Shown: positions 41,895-52,789 of the stretch, piece after piece
Layout: each line of letters begins with the position of its first letter
Numbering within the stretch: position 1 is the stretch's first letter
Origin: Alloascoidea africana
Lineage: Eukaryota; Ascomycota; Alloascoideomycetes; Alloascoideales; Alloascoideaceae
DNA: 64,000 nt
NCBI GenBank assembly: GCA_030581615.1
Contig: JAKTTT010000059.1
Location: forward strand, 1-64,000
Direction of reading: 5' to 3'
Position numbers and translations under genes: made by a program
Notes under the pieces: model-generated
Databases searched by the model: none
What the model saw: only the letters and a program-made list of their open reading frames with translations
Told to the model about the DNA's origin: nothing

Positions 41895-42800
41895 TCAAAA
41901 ATTGGAAGCTGCATTGATGTTGACGGTTGGATTCGGTTGATGATATTGGTCTAAATGTGTCCTGAAAACATCATGGTCACCTTCTTTGCTTGCACCATAA
42001 GGGGAAAAGCGTTCATCCTCGTCCCTGTCCTTATATCGGTGACGGCGCAAATAGTAGAAGAAAAATCCAAAGGCACCAGCTACAACTGGCACCCCTAATC
42101 CTACACCCACCCCAATTGCAATGTTTCTGTTCTTCGTGGAAATACCATCATCATCCGCCTCCCGCTCGTCTGCTGTTGCTGAAGAAGGTGAGGCAGATTC
42201 ATGTGCCTCGGCCGAGTCTTCGCTTTCTCCTGATTGTCGGGGTCTGACGGTGCTTGTAATTGTTGTCAGAATAGTAATAGTTGATCCTTCACGGTTTGTA
42301 GAAACCTTGGAAGACACAAATACCGAAGTCGAAGGCGTGGGAGTGCCTGTTTCTGTTTCTGTTTCTGTTTCTGTTTCTGTAGTCGACTCTTCTGACGAAC
42401 TAGTTGCACTGGTTTCCGAACTGCTGCTCGTGGTAGAGCTAGTTTTTGAAACTGAGGTTAGGCTTGGACTGGTTCTAGGACTGGCACTGGAGCTTTCGGG
42501 TTGAGAGGAGCTAGAAGTTGTTGGACTAGAACTGGATGAAGTAGTTTCACTAGAACTAAACGAAGAAGACGAAGGTGCTGTCAATGATGAACTTGAGAAA
42601 ACAGAACTGGAAACAGTTGTTGTATTATTTGTTGAAGGAAACAGCTCTTCTCGTCTGTCCAAGATAAGAGCAGTTTGAATAATGTCCAAATCCAAATCAT
42701 CACTGGGAACAACTGCACCAATAGCAGAGGCTGCTGTCAGCAGCACGGCCACCAGAGATGTGCACAGGGAGACATTGTGCCAGGCCTTCAAAGAGACCAT
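41895..42800 (-). CDS. Mid2-like Ser/Thr-rich single-pass surface protein
   Basis: 301-residue cell-surface protein. A signal peptide (MVSLKAWHNVSLCTSLVAVLLTAASA) precedes a roughly 150-residue Ser/Thr-rich, probably O-mannosylated ectodomain with (TE)n, GTPTPSTSVFVSSKVSTNREGSTITILTTITS. A membrane helix (about 226-250, NIAIGVGVGLGVPVVAGAFGF…) is followed by basic YYLRRHRYKDRDEDERF. The cytoplasmic tail ends NPTVNINAASNF. Layout matches Mid2/Wsc/Mtl1-type wall-integrity sensors, without a Wsc Cys-rich domain. ATG at 42800 is chosen because it heads the signal peptide and no earlier in-frame ATG exists. Orthology is not established. Confidence 0.78.
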   Translation of the reverse strand: MVSLKAWHNVSLCTSLVAVLLTAASAIGAVVPSDDLDLDIIQTALILDRREELFPSTNNTTTVSSSVFSSSSLTAPSSSSFSSSETTSSSSSPTTSSSSQPESSSASPRTSPSLTSVSKTSSTTSSSSETSATSSSEESTTETETETETETGTPTPSTSVFVSSKVSTNREGSTITILTTITSTVRPRQSGESEDSAEAHESASPSSATADEREADDDGISTKNRNIAIGVGVGLGVPVVAGAFGFFFYYLRRHRYKDRDEDERFSPYGASKEGDHDVFRTHLDQYHQPNPTVNINAASNF

Positions 42801-44106
42801 AATTTGAGGTGTTAGACAGTGTGTGGAAGAGAAGAGGAAGTTCAAAAAAGAGAAAGAAAATTAAAAAACAAGAAAAGCAACCTGTTTTAGAGCCTTCAGA
42901 TGAAAGAGGGATGCATTTCGTACGTCTCGTATCTGTCCTTGTTAAGGTTGCCGACTGTGCAACCTCCCCCACCAGAGTACCACCACTACAGTCATTTTTG
43001 CTACTTCACGGCCCCAATTTTGCAAATTTTGGGTCTACTTAACCTGCTGGACGAGGAAACCGACGGTTCAATGAACACGAAACACACCTTTACTATCGAA
43101 AGAAGTGTCTCACTGCCAAACAAATCATGGCAACACCTGGACCATTATAATCTCATCCCGGCTTGGTCCAGGGGGATTTACGACCAGTCACACATCCCAA
43201 CTAGCAAAAATGTTTTCATCCTTCAATTTTTGCACAGAAAGAGCAGGTTCATTCAATTGTAGCCTTTGCCACCTGGACACTTTTTAGTTTGTCTACAATT
43301 AATTGTGTTCGGAGTCGTCCCGACTAGCCTGTCATTGGTAGACTAAAAGTTTTGCTAGCTTGGCTCTGACGATGACATAGTCCTGACCTGATAAAGGATC
43401 CCCAAAAAAAGATTTGCAGCGATAAATAAACCACTCACATTTCTACCCTATGCTAAGATTAGATTTTTCAACCATATCCAGGGTGTTTCACAAGTGCACC
43501 GATACTTGAGACAAGGCAAAGAGTAGAAAGTTTCAAGTTTCTCCAACTCTCGCTTCGATTGGTTAGCAGTATTTCTAGACCATTGCCTCTCATCTGTTCT
43601 CATTGTTGGAAACAAATGGTGTGGGTATTTGTCCAAGTTCAATGGCATCATTGGAGTTTGGGAGAGAAAGCATGACTTTGTTCAATGGTGCTTACTTGGT
43701 TCAGTGGTGCTTATACTTTTAAAGTCTCGAAGAGCCTACAAAAAGTCAAATTACAGAGGAAGGCGGCACCTAATTGTTCTATCTGGAGTGTTGAAACGCC
43801 TAGGTAAATTAATGAATAAAATGTGTCGGACTAAGGAGGGTGAAATTGAAATTCTGATATACTTTTCCATTGTTAAACAATTTAAAATTAGCATCTCTAT
43901 GCTATTTTTTACATGTAGTAGTCTGGTATATCAAACCAAAAGATAGAGACAATCTCAAGGAAAACAGGAAAAACAGGAAAATAAAAATTAAAAACTATGA
44001 TGAGTATATATATTTTCGCCTTTACCAACTCTTTTTATCATTCTTTTAAAAACCATGATAAAACAAATACATGCAACACAAACAAATCAAATTTCATACT
44101 AATGGT
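42801..44106. other. Promoter of Mid2-like gene / 3' flank of Mks1-like gene
   Basis: 1.3 kb with no supported gene. Short frames in several phases between 42809 and 43946 are unsupported. Confidence 0.5.
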
Positions 44107-47100
44107 TTACCATCCTCTGGCATGGTAATTGTAATCTCCATCGTCATATTTTCCCGCCTCTTCATATTTCGTTGGGACCTCACCATCAGCTCTATTTATA
44201 AACAACCGTTCTTGATTCCGCACAAAGCCACTACTTGAGTCATCAAGCCCGTAATCTTGTATATCTTTTTTTGAAATCTCCTCCGCTCCATGCCTTGCAC
44301 CATCATACTTTCTTTCTTCGTCCCCAGAAACTCGATTCTGTTCATTCAACTGGTCTAATCTGTGCAGCTCCACTCCGCTTTTACTAGTAATCTTCAAATT
44401 CTTCCTTTCAGACAACAAACTTTTACGTAGAGATTCAGAAAGCTCGGTTGCCAGCATTTGGCGCCGCGTTGAACGAGCAGCAGCAGTATCAGTAGTGAGC
44501 TTTTGTTGCTCCGCACTTATTGCTAGTGGCGAGGATTTCAAAATCGCATTATCAACTCGTTTGTCTGAGATAGGTCTGGCGCCCAGAGAATTGCTCTCCG
44601 CAATTGATGGAGGCTTTGTATAACTATCAGCATTGGTCGTGACATTTCTCGTCAACACTGGGTTTGGGAAAATATGTGTTGAGAGGACGCCTGGTATCAA
44701 ATTTTGCGCAGCTAATGGTACTTTCATTAAATCCTCCTTAGATTTTGACCTGGCAACTATAGGTCTGTACGCATCTTTTCCTTTTTGTCTGGACATGATG
44801 GAATTCGCGAATTCATTAATAGCAACGTTAAAGTTTTCTGGTATGCTAGATTTCCTGTTACTTGCATTGTCTGTATTGGAGCCATTGAGGTAGGTAAACC
44901 CAATCACCGCCGCCGCAGATTGGGATAGCACATTCATTGTTCCTTGTTTAAAACTCTTTACTCTTTGTAAAAGTGGTCGTTCGTGTGTGACTTGCTTGGG
45001 AGCATTGGTCTGAACAGTATACTTTCCCAGGTTGTCTTGTCCACATACCTTTGTATTAGGACTATTCTTGATTTCAGAAGGCAACTCAGTACTTGGACGA
45101 TGATTATTATTAGCAGGAGAAGCAGCATTTGAAATGATTACATTGGAGAGAGACGTAGATGTTGTTGCCTCAGCTCTGACGACAGCATCAACATTTCTTT
45201 TCGTTTTAATAAACTGTATCGTCTTACTTCTCATCAGCGGCGGTAGCATAATATTATCGGGAGAGACGTTTGTAGATTTGGATGCTTCTAATCTCGCTTG
45301 CAGCTCTAAATCTCTAGTTCTTCTTCTCATCTCTTCAGATTTTCTAGGGTTCCTTTCTTTGCTGTCTGCATCCAATTCATTCTGTCGCGTCTGTGAAGTG
45401 TTTGGCTTTTGATTCAGTTCGCTCAACAATAAGGTCGAGAGCGCAGATGGATGCCTTAAAGCTCCATTTGGTCTTTTCTCTTCTTTCTCAAAACTAATTT
45501 CTTTCCAATTTCCAGATCCGTCTGACTCGGAATCGCTAATAGAGGACCACTCAGAATCATCACCATCTTCATCTGACCCCGACTCATTAGACGAGTAGCC
45601 AGCATGCCTTGGTTCGGTTGATACTTTTTTGTAAGAACTTGAGTCGAGCTGACTTGATTCATTATCACTTTCGTATTCACTATCGCTGTCATCAGACTTG
45701 ATCTCTTTGCTTTTAAATAGAAAAGATCGATGAGCTGATTCTCTGGTTTTGAATTTTCTATTTCTTTGGATTCTGTTTATTCTTTCATGCCCTGGACTAT
45801 GACCAGTACTTTCAAGAGAATTCATGTTTTGGATACCTGCTTCGCTTTCCGTAGGGGACGGGGACGATTCTATAAAGAACATTTTCTTCTTTTGTATGTT
45901 ATCCCCAGGTCTGCCGGTATTATTTGAACCCTGTGATTTCCCCTTATTGGGTCCATTAAAATTTGCCGTCGGTTTTGAACTTGTCATTGTGAGGTTTTGT
46001 AGCACATTGAGTCTTCGTACGGGTTTCAAGGCGCCTTGGGTTTTGCCAGAATATTGCGTATTACCACCAGAAGCATCAGATACTGAAGTCAAGCCATTGT
46101 CTCTGGATAGGACAACTCGCGATTTCGATGTTGAGGCATTACTATTTAAATCGTTTTTAGGGTTGGACGATATTTGTTGAGCGTTACTCAGGTTGGTCAA
46201 ACTTCTTGACACAGATATTCTGTTTGGAGAAAAACCTCGGACTTTTGAGGTTGTTCTGGTCAACTTTTTACCAAGTTGTCTATATGATTAAGAGTTAGTT
46301 TCTCAATATTATACTCCACATAGCTGATAAAATAGCATACTCTATCTCAGAGTCTGAATCATAAGATTCACGACGGTCATGGTATCCAAAAGCATATTTT
46401 GGTTGGAAATTATTTTTACATGTTGAATCTTGTTGCATTACCTTGGGTTGTTTGTCACTTTTGACAGTTTGTAATCTCTCTTTTTTCTGTGATAAAGAGT
46501 GCTGCTGATAGGATCCTTGGCCCGACGGCATGGCCTTTGCATCTGGACAATCAGAGTTATTAAGCACGGAGTGCTTTCTGCTATATGTGCAATTCTGTGA
46601 TTGCTGACTTTGTCTCTTAGAATCCTTTTCTGGTGATGATCGACTGCTTCTGTTTGAGAGTCTATCTTTGAACAACGATACACGATTATTCTTATTTGAC
46701 TTGGTAGCACAGGTTGGTAAAGAAGATTTTGCTACAATGCCCTGCTGAGCCGGATATAAAATAGATGAATCAGTAGTGGTATGTGTGTGTGCGTCAGTGG
46801 TAGTAAAAAGTGAAGGGTCACTTTTGGTTTGAGAGCTTGAGAGCAGAAACTCGGCACGCGGCACTTCAGGGCCATTACCTAGAGATAATTCGGATGGCGT
46901 CACATATCTGAACATCTGTTGTAGCTTCTCGGATGATATTTGGGCCAGTCGGAGGCTTCGAGCTTTTTTTACAGGGGGATGGAGTTCTCCTTCATTAGAT
47001 TCTGAATTCTTCTGCAAGTTTTCTGCTGTCAGCTTTTGAGGACTTTTAGAGAGTTGAGCAGCAACCTGCAACGACAACTCAGAGGAATGGTCTTTATCCT

Positions 47101-47509
47101 GTTTATTTTCCTCCGCAAAAATCTGTAAACAGTCGTTTCGGTGGTTATATCTAGATGGTGCCTTGGATGCGGGGACAGAATCTATGGTGGTGCTAGAGGT
47201 AAAAACAGTTCCAGAACTTGATGAAGAGCTTGAGTCGTCATAATAGGTATATTCTCTGTTCAACATTCGCCAGCTTAGATTTTCTAACCGTTTTCCGTTC
47301 GCTATGATGCTTGAGCAGTTTGAAAATGCATGCCAGATGGCAAGGAGATCTTTTGGGTCCGTGTCCGTCAGGTGGTCTATGGAGCGAGATGACAAAGAGA
47401 GCAACGGCACAAAAAAGGAGGTCGGGCTACAAGATGCGCCCTGAGTGTCCAACATAGCATGCGGTGGGTGTTGCTTTGTCTGCACCAACCGCGAAGGCCG
47501 AACTACCAT
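44107..47509 (-). CDS. Mks1-like regulator (GATA_AreA/DUF1752 + DUF3295), two exons
   Basis: 1113-residue protein from exons 47509-46341 and 46279-44107. The 61 bp intron has donor GTATGC, branch ACTAAC and acceptor TATAG. Unspliced, exon 1 ends in a spurious tail and exon 2 lacks an ATG. The N-terminus carries DLLAIWHAFSNCSSIIANG followed by KRLENLSWRMLNRE, the AreA/Gat1-type DUF1752 motif. The C-terminal half has RRQMLATELSESLRKSLL and the final NYHARGW, marks of DUF3295. The middle is Ser/Asn-rich disordered with acidic clusters (ESDSDSEYESDNESS). Paired DUF1752/DUF3295 proteins in fungi include Mks1-type regulators of nitrogen/retrograde signalling. A specific role here is not shown. Confidence 0.8.
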
Positions 47510-48016
47510 TGCAACTGGCTAGTGACGGTATGGTTTGGTGGTGAAGCAGATGGCTGTGGAGTGTCCAGTGGAGTTTAGTGGAGAGGATGACTGGATGCAT
47601 TTCCGCACGTGCTTCAGTCCGAAGTCTGTGTTTTAACCTTATCGGTGACTTTTCCAAACTGCCATGGTACTGGCACAATCGAGGTCGACTCAGCATAGAT
47701 GAACTGAGTCTGGTCCGTGTGATGGAAATGGCACTACTCAGTGAGTGCAAATCTCCAAGGTCTGCGGTTTTAGGGGTGCAAAACAAGTCGGTCTGTTTAG
47801 ACAAAGGCTGACTATTGCCAATAACTGATGGGATTCAAGTACATATCTAGCTTGAGAAAGCTCTTTATAACTGACCTTTTCATTTTCTATGTATCAAGAT
47901 GGTTCTCATCAGGTAATGTAGCAAAAGAACGAAGAAGTAGCTCAGGTCTGTCCAAAAGCACTATAATCCCCTTGTATGGTTGAAGCAGATAGCCGAATAA
48001 ACTTGGGAATTATATT
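47510..48016. other. Mks1-like gene upstream region
   Basis: 507 bp holding the Mks1-like promoter and the 3' flank of the next minus-strand gene. No recognised element or gene. Confidence 0.45.
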
Positions 48017-48727
48017 CTAGCTGCTTCCTGTGAACCATTTTTTAATGCTAGAAATCCATCCATCGTTGTTGGAGTTACGACCAGAAATGCCAGAAACACC
48101 CTGCTCCTTGATGTTTCTAATGCTTTCATCGAGGTTTTTCTTTGTATCATCGACGAGTTGTTCTCCCTTGGATACCTGTTCTTGATAATACTTCACTGCC
48201 TCTTCACTTTTGCTATTAATTTGATCTTTAGTATTGTCAATGATTTGATAGCCCAAGTTTCTTGCCTCGTCAGCCCTGTTTTCCACTTCTTTCCTACGAT
48301 TATTAAAGTATTCGCTTCCATTCTTTCTTTGATCATCAATAAATTTCCTGGTCTCTTCAGCCTTTTTTTCCAGCTCTGTTTTGGCATCGTTCCCCAAGTT
48401 CTCTACTCTTTCTCTAATTTGATCCTCTGTAGTCTTTGGTTGTCCCCAGATGCTACTCCAAACACTTTTGCTCTTGTCCTCTGCTTTTTGAAGATTTGCA
48501 GACGCATCATTACTTAGATCATTATATTTGTTTTCAATTGACTTTCCCGCGTCTTTGACCTTTTCTTTAATTGCATCGCCACTCTCTTGGGTTTTCTCTA
48601 CAATGCCATTGACGGTTGAAGGCTGCTGTTGAACCAACTGCCCATTCTGATTTGTGTAGACCCAATATCCAGCGCCTCCTATTGCCACCGCTGACAATAA
48701 CAACTTTGTATTTCTAGGAATTGGCAT
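48017..48727 (-). CDS. LEA/apolipoprotein-like amphipathic-helix protein with N-terminal membrane segment
   Basis: 236-residue protein of unknown function. One hydrophobic segment (TKLLLSAVAIGGAGYWVY, about residues 7-24) is followed by a nearly continuous charged amphipathic helix rich in Lys, Glu, Asp, Asn and Ala with 11-residue periodicity (for example EKVKDAGKSIENKYNDL and ERVENLGNDAKTELEKKA). This resembles group-3/4 LEA or apolipoprotein helices that bind membranes or protect proteins under drying. The C-terminus SSIKKWFTGSS ends with an aromatic patch. An N-terminal anchor with a helical body could sit on mitochondria or lipid droplets; no family match was recognised. Confidence 0.72.
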   Translation of the reverse strand: MPIPRNTKLLLSAVAIGGAGYWVYTNQNGQLVQQQPSTVNGIVEKTQESGDAIKEKVKDAGKSIENKYNDLSNDASANLQKAEDKSKSVWSSIWGQPKTTEDQIRERVENLGNDAKTELEKKAEETRKFIDDQRKNGSEYFNNRRKEVENRADEARNLGYQIIDNTKDQINSKSEEAVKYYQEQVSKGEQLVDDTKKNLDESIRNIKEQGVSGISGRNSNNDGWISSIKKWFTGSS

Positions 48728-50336
48728 GACTGCAGAATCAAGGGAGTACTCAGGCTTACATCTTCACCGGAGGCATTCGATCTTTTTTATACAATTTATT
48801 GCCCATTGCTATATGCTGGTAAGAAAACAATGACTACCATGTTGTTTGATTAAGAAAGGCAAGCTATCTATTTCATTGGATTGCTCAAAGGAAGTGTCTA
48901 GAACATCTCTGGTTGCCCATGCATATGGAGTGCACCTTAGAATTCACAAAAATGGAGCTTAAAAAGGCCTTTCTTAGTCGCTTTTGAAGGCGGAAACAAT
49001 GTGCTGTATAGACAAGAAGGCTCTCTGCCAGTCTTCTCTTGCATTTTATCTGCATTGACAAGCCTGGACACTGTATTTCCAGTGAAAGACACCAGATCTG
49101 CAGCAATGCTCATTGGTGTATACTTCACTTCTTTCTAATACTTTTCTTAAAGCATTGAACGCCAAAGGTTAGGTCGTATTAGTCTACTTTTACACCTTGA
49201 ATCAAGGTGCAGGCCAAGTTGGTGATGAACGCATTATTAATTTTCTATTGGTTGAAGAGCTAACTAAGTATTTAGTAAAGTTTTGCTGTGACTCTACCCG
49301 GTCCTGAAACGCTTCGTACCAGACAGATCCAAATAAACAAATCTGAAAGGGTCCTTTAGGGTAACTTTCATAATACATTGAAGGCTCTCACTGATTTATT
49401 GTCCTTAGAATGAAAGAAGGACATACTTCTTTTACATCTACTAATTTGCTGGTTGAGTTGGAGAGAACAATTTGCATGCTACCTAGGTTTTGCAATCATC
49501 TAACGTAGTGGGCACGCGCTCATCTAGCTCGACCTATTTTGGCATCCAATTCTCGTACATTTGCGGTTACGATTGATAGGAGTGGCCAATGAAGAAGAGA
49601 ATGTTCTGGGGGGCCCTAAAAGAGGTAGAAACCAAAGCTGTCACCGTCATGGTCTATTAAAGAGGAGAAAGTTATTCCATTTGTATAGCATTGGGTTGAA
49701 CAGTGTTGAAGTGGGGAAGGATCTAGGAACGTTCATAATTCACAGGTTTTGAAAAACTTGGCATTAATCAGATAATAAGTGTATCAGATAAGTAGGGCAT
49801 CAAGAACTGGCAGCCGATACCCTTTATTTTAAGAGAAGGGCTTCCTATTTCCTTTTAATTTTTCTTGTTAGCTCTTATGAATACTATTTACTCAGTCTGA
49901 AATTAGTGTCTAAAGTCACGAAGCGAGGAAAATCATTTAAAGTTTTGCTTTATGCTGGACGCTGCAAAAACAACAGCGAAAGATTCACATCGAAACTTCC
50001 ACACAAGAGGAAACGGTTTTCCGAAGCTAATACCTTCCTTACTTTTTAACACTTTCCAATAGAGTTCATAGTACAACTCTGGGGAACATGAACTCGCAAA
50101 TGGTGCTCTATCCGCTCAAAATCCCTTCCAACGTTGTAGTTAACTAGAACAGATAAGTTTTAAAAACATTTAATACGAAAAGAAACTACTTTAATTTGTT
50201 ACAATTCCTGGAGAAGAAACTTGAAGCGCATAACAGTGACTTTCATTTTCAGAATTTGTAAGGACGTATGCCCTGTCTCAAGATCATCTTCACACCTTTC
50301 TGTGCTTCGAATCTCCTGAACACTGTTTATGCGAAA
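48728..50336. other. 1.6 kb intergenic/decayed sequence
   Basis: The promoter of the LEA-like gene is at the left. Minus-strand overlapping frames around 48885-49128 (starting KYTPMSIAADLVSFTGNTV) look like a gene fragment in two phases but could not be identified. A 17 bp dyad CACCTTGA-A-TCAAGGTG lies at 49193-49209. Confidence 0.45.
49193..49209. repeat. 17 bp dyad
   Basis: CACCTTGA and TCAAGGTG are exact inverted repeats around a single A. The spacing is too tight for a hairpin loop, so a dimeric binding site or chance is likelier. Confidence 0.55.
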
Positions 50337-50539
50337 TCAAAAAGTACAGCTTGGTGTCCCCCGATAATGAAGCTTTCTTTCTCTGATTGACGCTTCAACA
50401 GGAAGGCTGAAACACAATGCTCCAGTTCCCATAAAAACCTTAAACATTTGTAGATCCCATTCAATACAATGGTCGGTTATGTCGAGAACTGTCTCCGGAG
50501 AGAGCATGTATTCTATCTGTTTTTTGATTTTCTTTTTGA

Positions 50540-51660
50540 TAGTTTCCTCGTCACACTGATACAACTATGAACAATCCTGGAGGTTTTAAACAGTACATTG
50601 TTCCAGGAACTACAGGCAAAATTTTGGCATTCTGGACTTGCTTAGTCAAGTCGGGCTTTTCTTTTATCTGCTCCCCTGAATTAATAACTGCTGCTGCTGG
50701 TGAAACAGAAGCACCCAGGAGAAATATCCCTAAGGTAACTCCAATATTCATATGGCGCCTCATATTCTTTTATGTGCTTTCTGCCCTAGTGATCGGGAGC
50801 ATTGTTTCGTCTGACGATTCAAAGTTAATGAACGCAGTGAAAAAGAAGGTATCAGCTGAAGCTTATTTTTTTGTTATTGGAATAGAAAAGCCGGAATCCA
50901 AGCATTGAACCACATTATCAACACAATTACTCTCGCATCTGCCTTATCGGTCGGTTCTTTTCGCTGCATTTAGAACTGTTTACTCACTGTCTCTAAGAGG
51001 GAAGGCACCAAAACTTTTTGCAAAAGTGAATCCGTGGAGTGTTCCTTACTATTCTGTAGGCATTTGCTCACTATTTTGTGTGTTGGCTTACTTGAATGTC
51101 ACCAATACGAGTTCTCAGATATTTACTTGGCTGAGCAACGTATCCACGATTTCGGGGTTTCTGTCCTGGATTTGTACTCTTATTGCGTACCTGCGTTCTA
51201 GAAAAGCTATAATGTTTCACAGATTGCAGAACGAACTCAGATTTCAAGCTCCTCTTCAGCCCTATGCTACTTATTACGCCCTTTCTTTAGTCATATTAAT
51301 TTCTCTTACAAATGGGTATGAGGTCTTTTTTCCTGGAAGATTCACTGCATCATCTTTCGCACATAACAATACCGAGTTTTCTGTTTCTTTACGTTGGGCA
51401 CAAAGTTTATGTCGAAGGTCACCTATACGGAGCGCTGAATAAAATTGATATCCTCACTGGAGAAGATGTATAGCCTATATGTGATGTGGAAGAAGAAGCT
51501 ACAGCTGAGCAAAGACCAAGAAAATGGGTAAAAAAGTATGGGTCGCATGAAGCTTCGTATTGGTTATTTATTGGGTTCGCTTGGTGTTGCGTATAGATTC
51601 TTAGGTCTGGGAATATTGCAGCATCAATTCTTTCAACTTGCTGGATAGTTTTCAGACGAG
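50540..51660 (+). pseudogene. Amino-acid permease pseudogene (AAP/YAT family)
   Basis: Decayed copy of a yeast amino-acid permease. Readable segments in order: NNPGGFKQYIVPGTTGKILAF, SFICSPELITAAAGETEAPRRNIPK, FIWRLIFFYVLSALVIGSIVSS (50567-50908), then LNHIINTITLASAL, LRGKAPKLFAKVNPWSVPYYS, SSQIFTWLSNVSTISGFLSWI, QPYATYYALSLVILISLTNGYEVFFPGRFTAS (to about 51350), and finally PRKWVKKYGSH. These are the second half of a 12-TM permease (about TM6-TM12). They lie in at least three frames separated by stops and frameshifts. The TM1-TM5 part upstream of 50540 is not recognisable. Relatively high identity implies fairly recent inactivation. Confidence 0.85.
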
Positions 51661-52789
51661 AACACGCAATTGGCTAAATAGAGAGAAAAAATGATTCTCA
51701 TGAAGCTCCCGTTTAAAATTGATAGTGCGAATACGTGCTCTTATTTCGCCGTTGGCTTCTAATTAGAGAAACACTCATAATTTTTATAAGAGGTATCTGA
51801 CATAAATAATAAGCCCATGTTTTACGACTTTTAGATAATTGTATGAGGTTTCAGTTTGTTATCTTAAGCTTTTCTGCTGAATTTAAAGCCCGTTCAAGTA
51901 GACTACTGGAGATTTGATATTATTGGACTCCGGATGTTGGTTAACTTTTACAAATAAAAGCACAGGTATTCTGGCTATTATCCTAACAAATTATCACTAC
52001 ATGCGGATTATTTGCCCGTTGGAGAGACAATGAATAACACTACTTTTTAAACTTTCGATATTTTTTTGATGCGAGGACCGACGCCACCTCTTAGTTTAGA
52101 GTGCAAATGCAGAAAAATCGCAAGCGAGAATAATTTCGGTTCACTAGTATGCAATATCAAATCTTCTCAGAACTTACCTATCTTCTCTTGCCTATTGCTC
52201 TTTCCTGACAAAAATATTGTTTCGATTTGTTAAATTTCCCAAATATTCGCTTGTGGAATTCTCTTATTAACCTTCTGCAAAGATGATCATTAATTACCCA
52301 ATTTCCACAGAGTATCGAAACTGCTTCTAATTGTCATCGATCTCAAAAATCGGTAAAGCACGAATAATCCTTCCCACGTTGAATATAAAGAAAAAACAAG
52401 CACGTCTGCTATGGTATGCATATTACATGAAGAAGCTTTCAAAACTTCTGATGCGTACTTGGATACCTGTCCATGTTTCTGTACCTACATCCGGCTATAT
52501 TATAAGTTCAGTTTAAACTAACCCTAGAGCTGGGAAATTAAAACATCTTTTGCAAAAGAAAATAAAAGTGCACAGTTCGAAGAACTCTGGGAAGAACCAG
52601 AAAAATAGAGATGACATCAAAAAGTATGACAGTTTGAAGTGAGCGAAAACGCGATCCAGTAATTTCAAGCTCATAGATAAATGCAAGACAAAACCCCCAA
52701 GTAATGTGAAAAATGGTTAAGATAAATTCTCCCAACAACCCTTAGTGGCAATCCAAAATAAGAAACTATCGAACAAAACCTTTAATATT
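51661..52789. other. AT-rich decayed intergenic
   Basis: 1.1 kb between two relics. A few short frames, none with homology. Confidence 0.45.

Noticed and set aside
48885-49128. Overlapping minus-strand frames starting KYTPMSIAADLVSFTGN
   Set aside because: May be a fragment of an unknown gene, but no family was recognised and it is too short to annotate.
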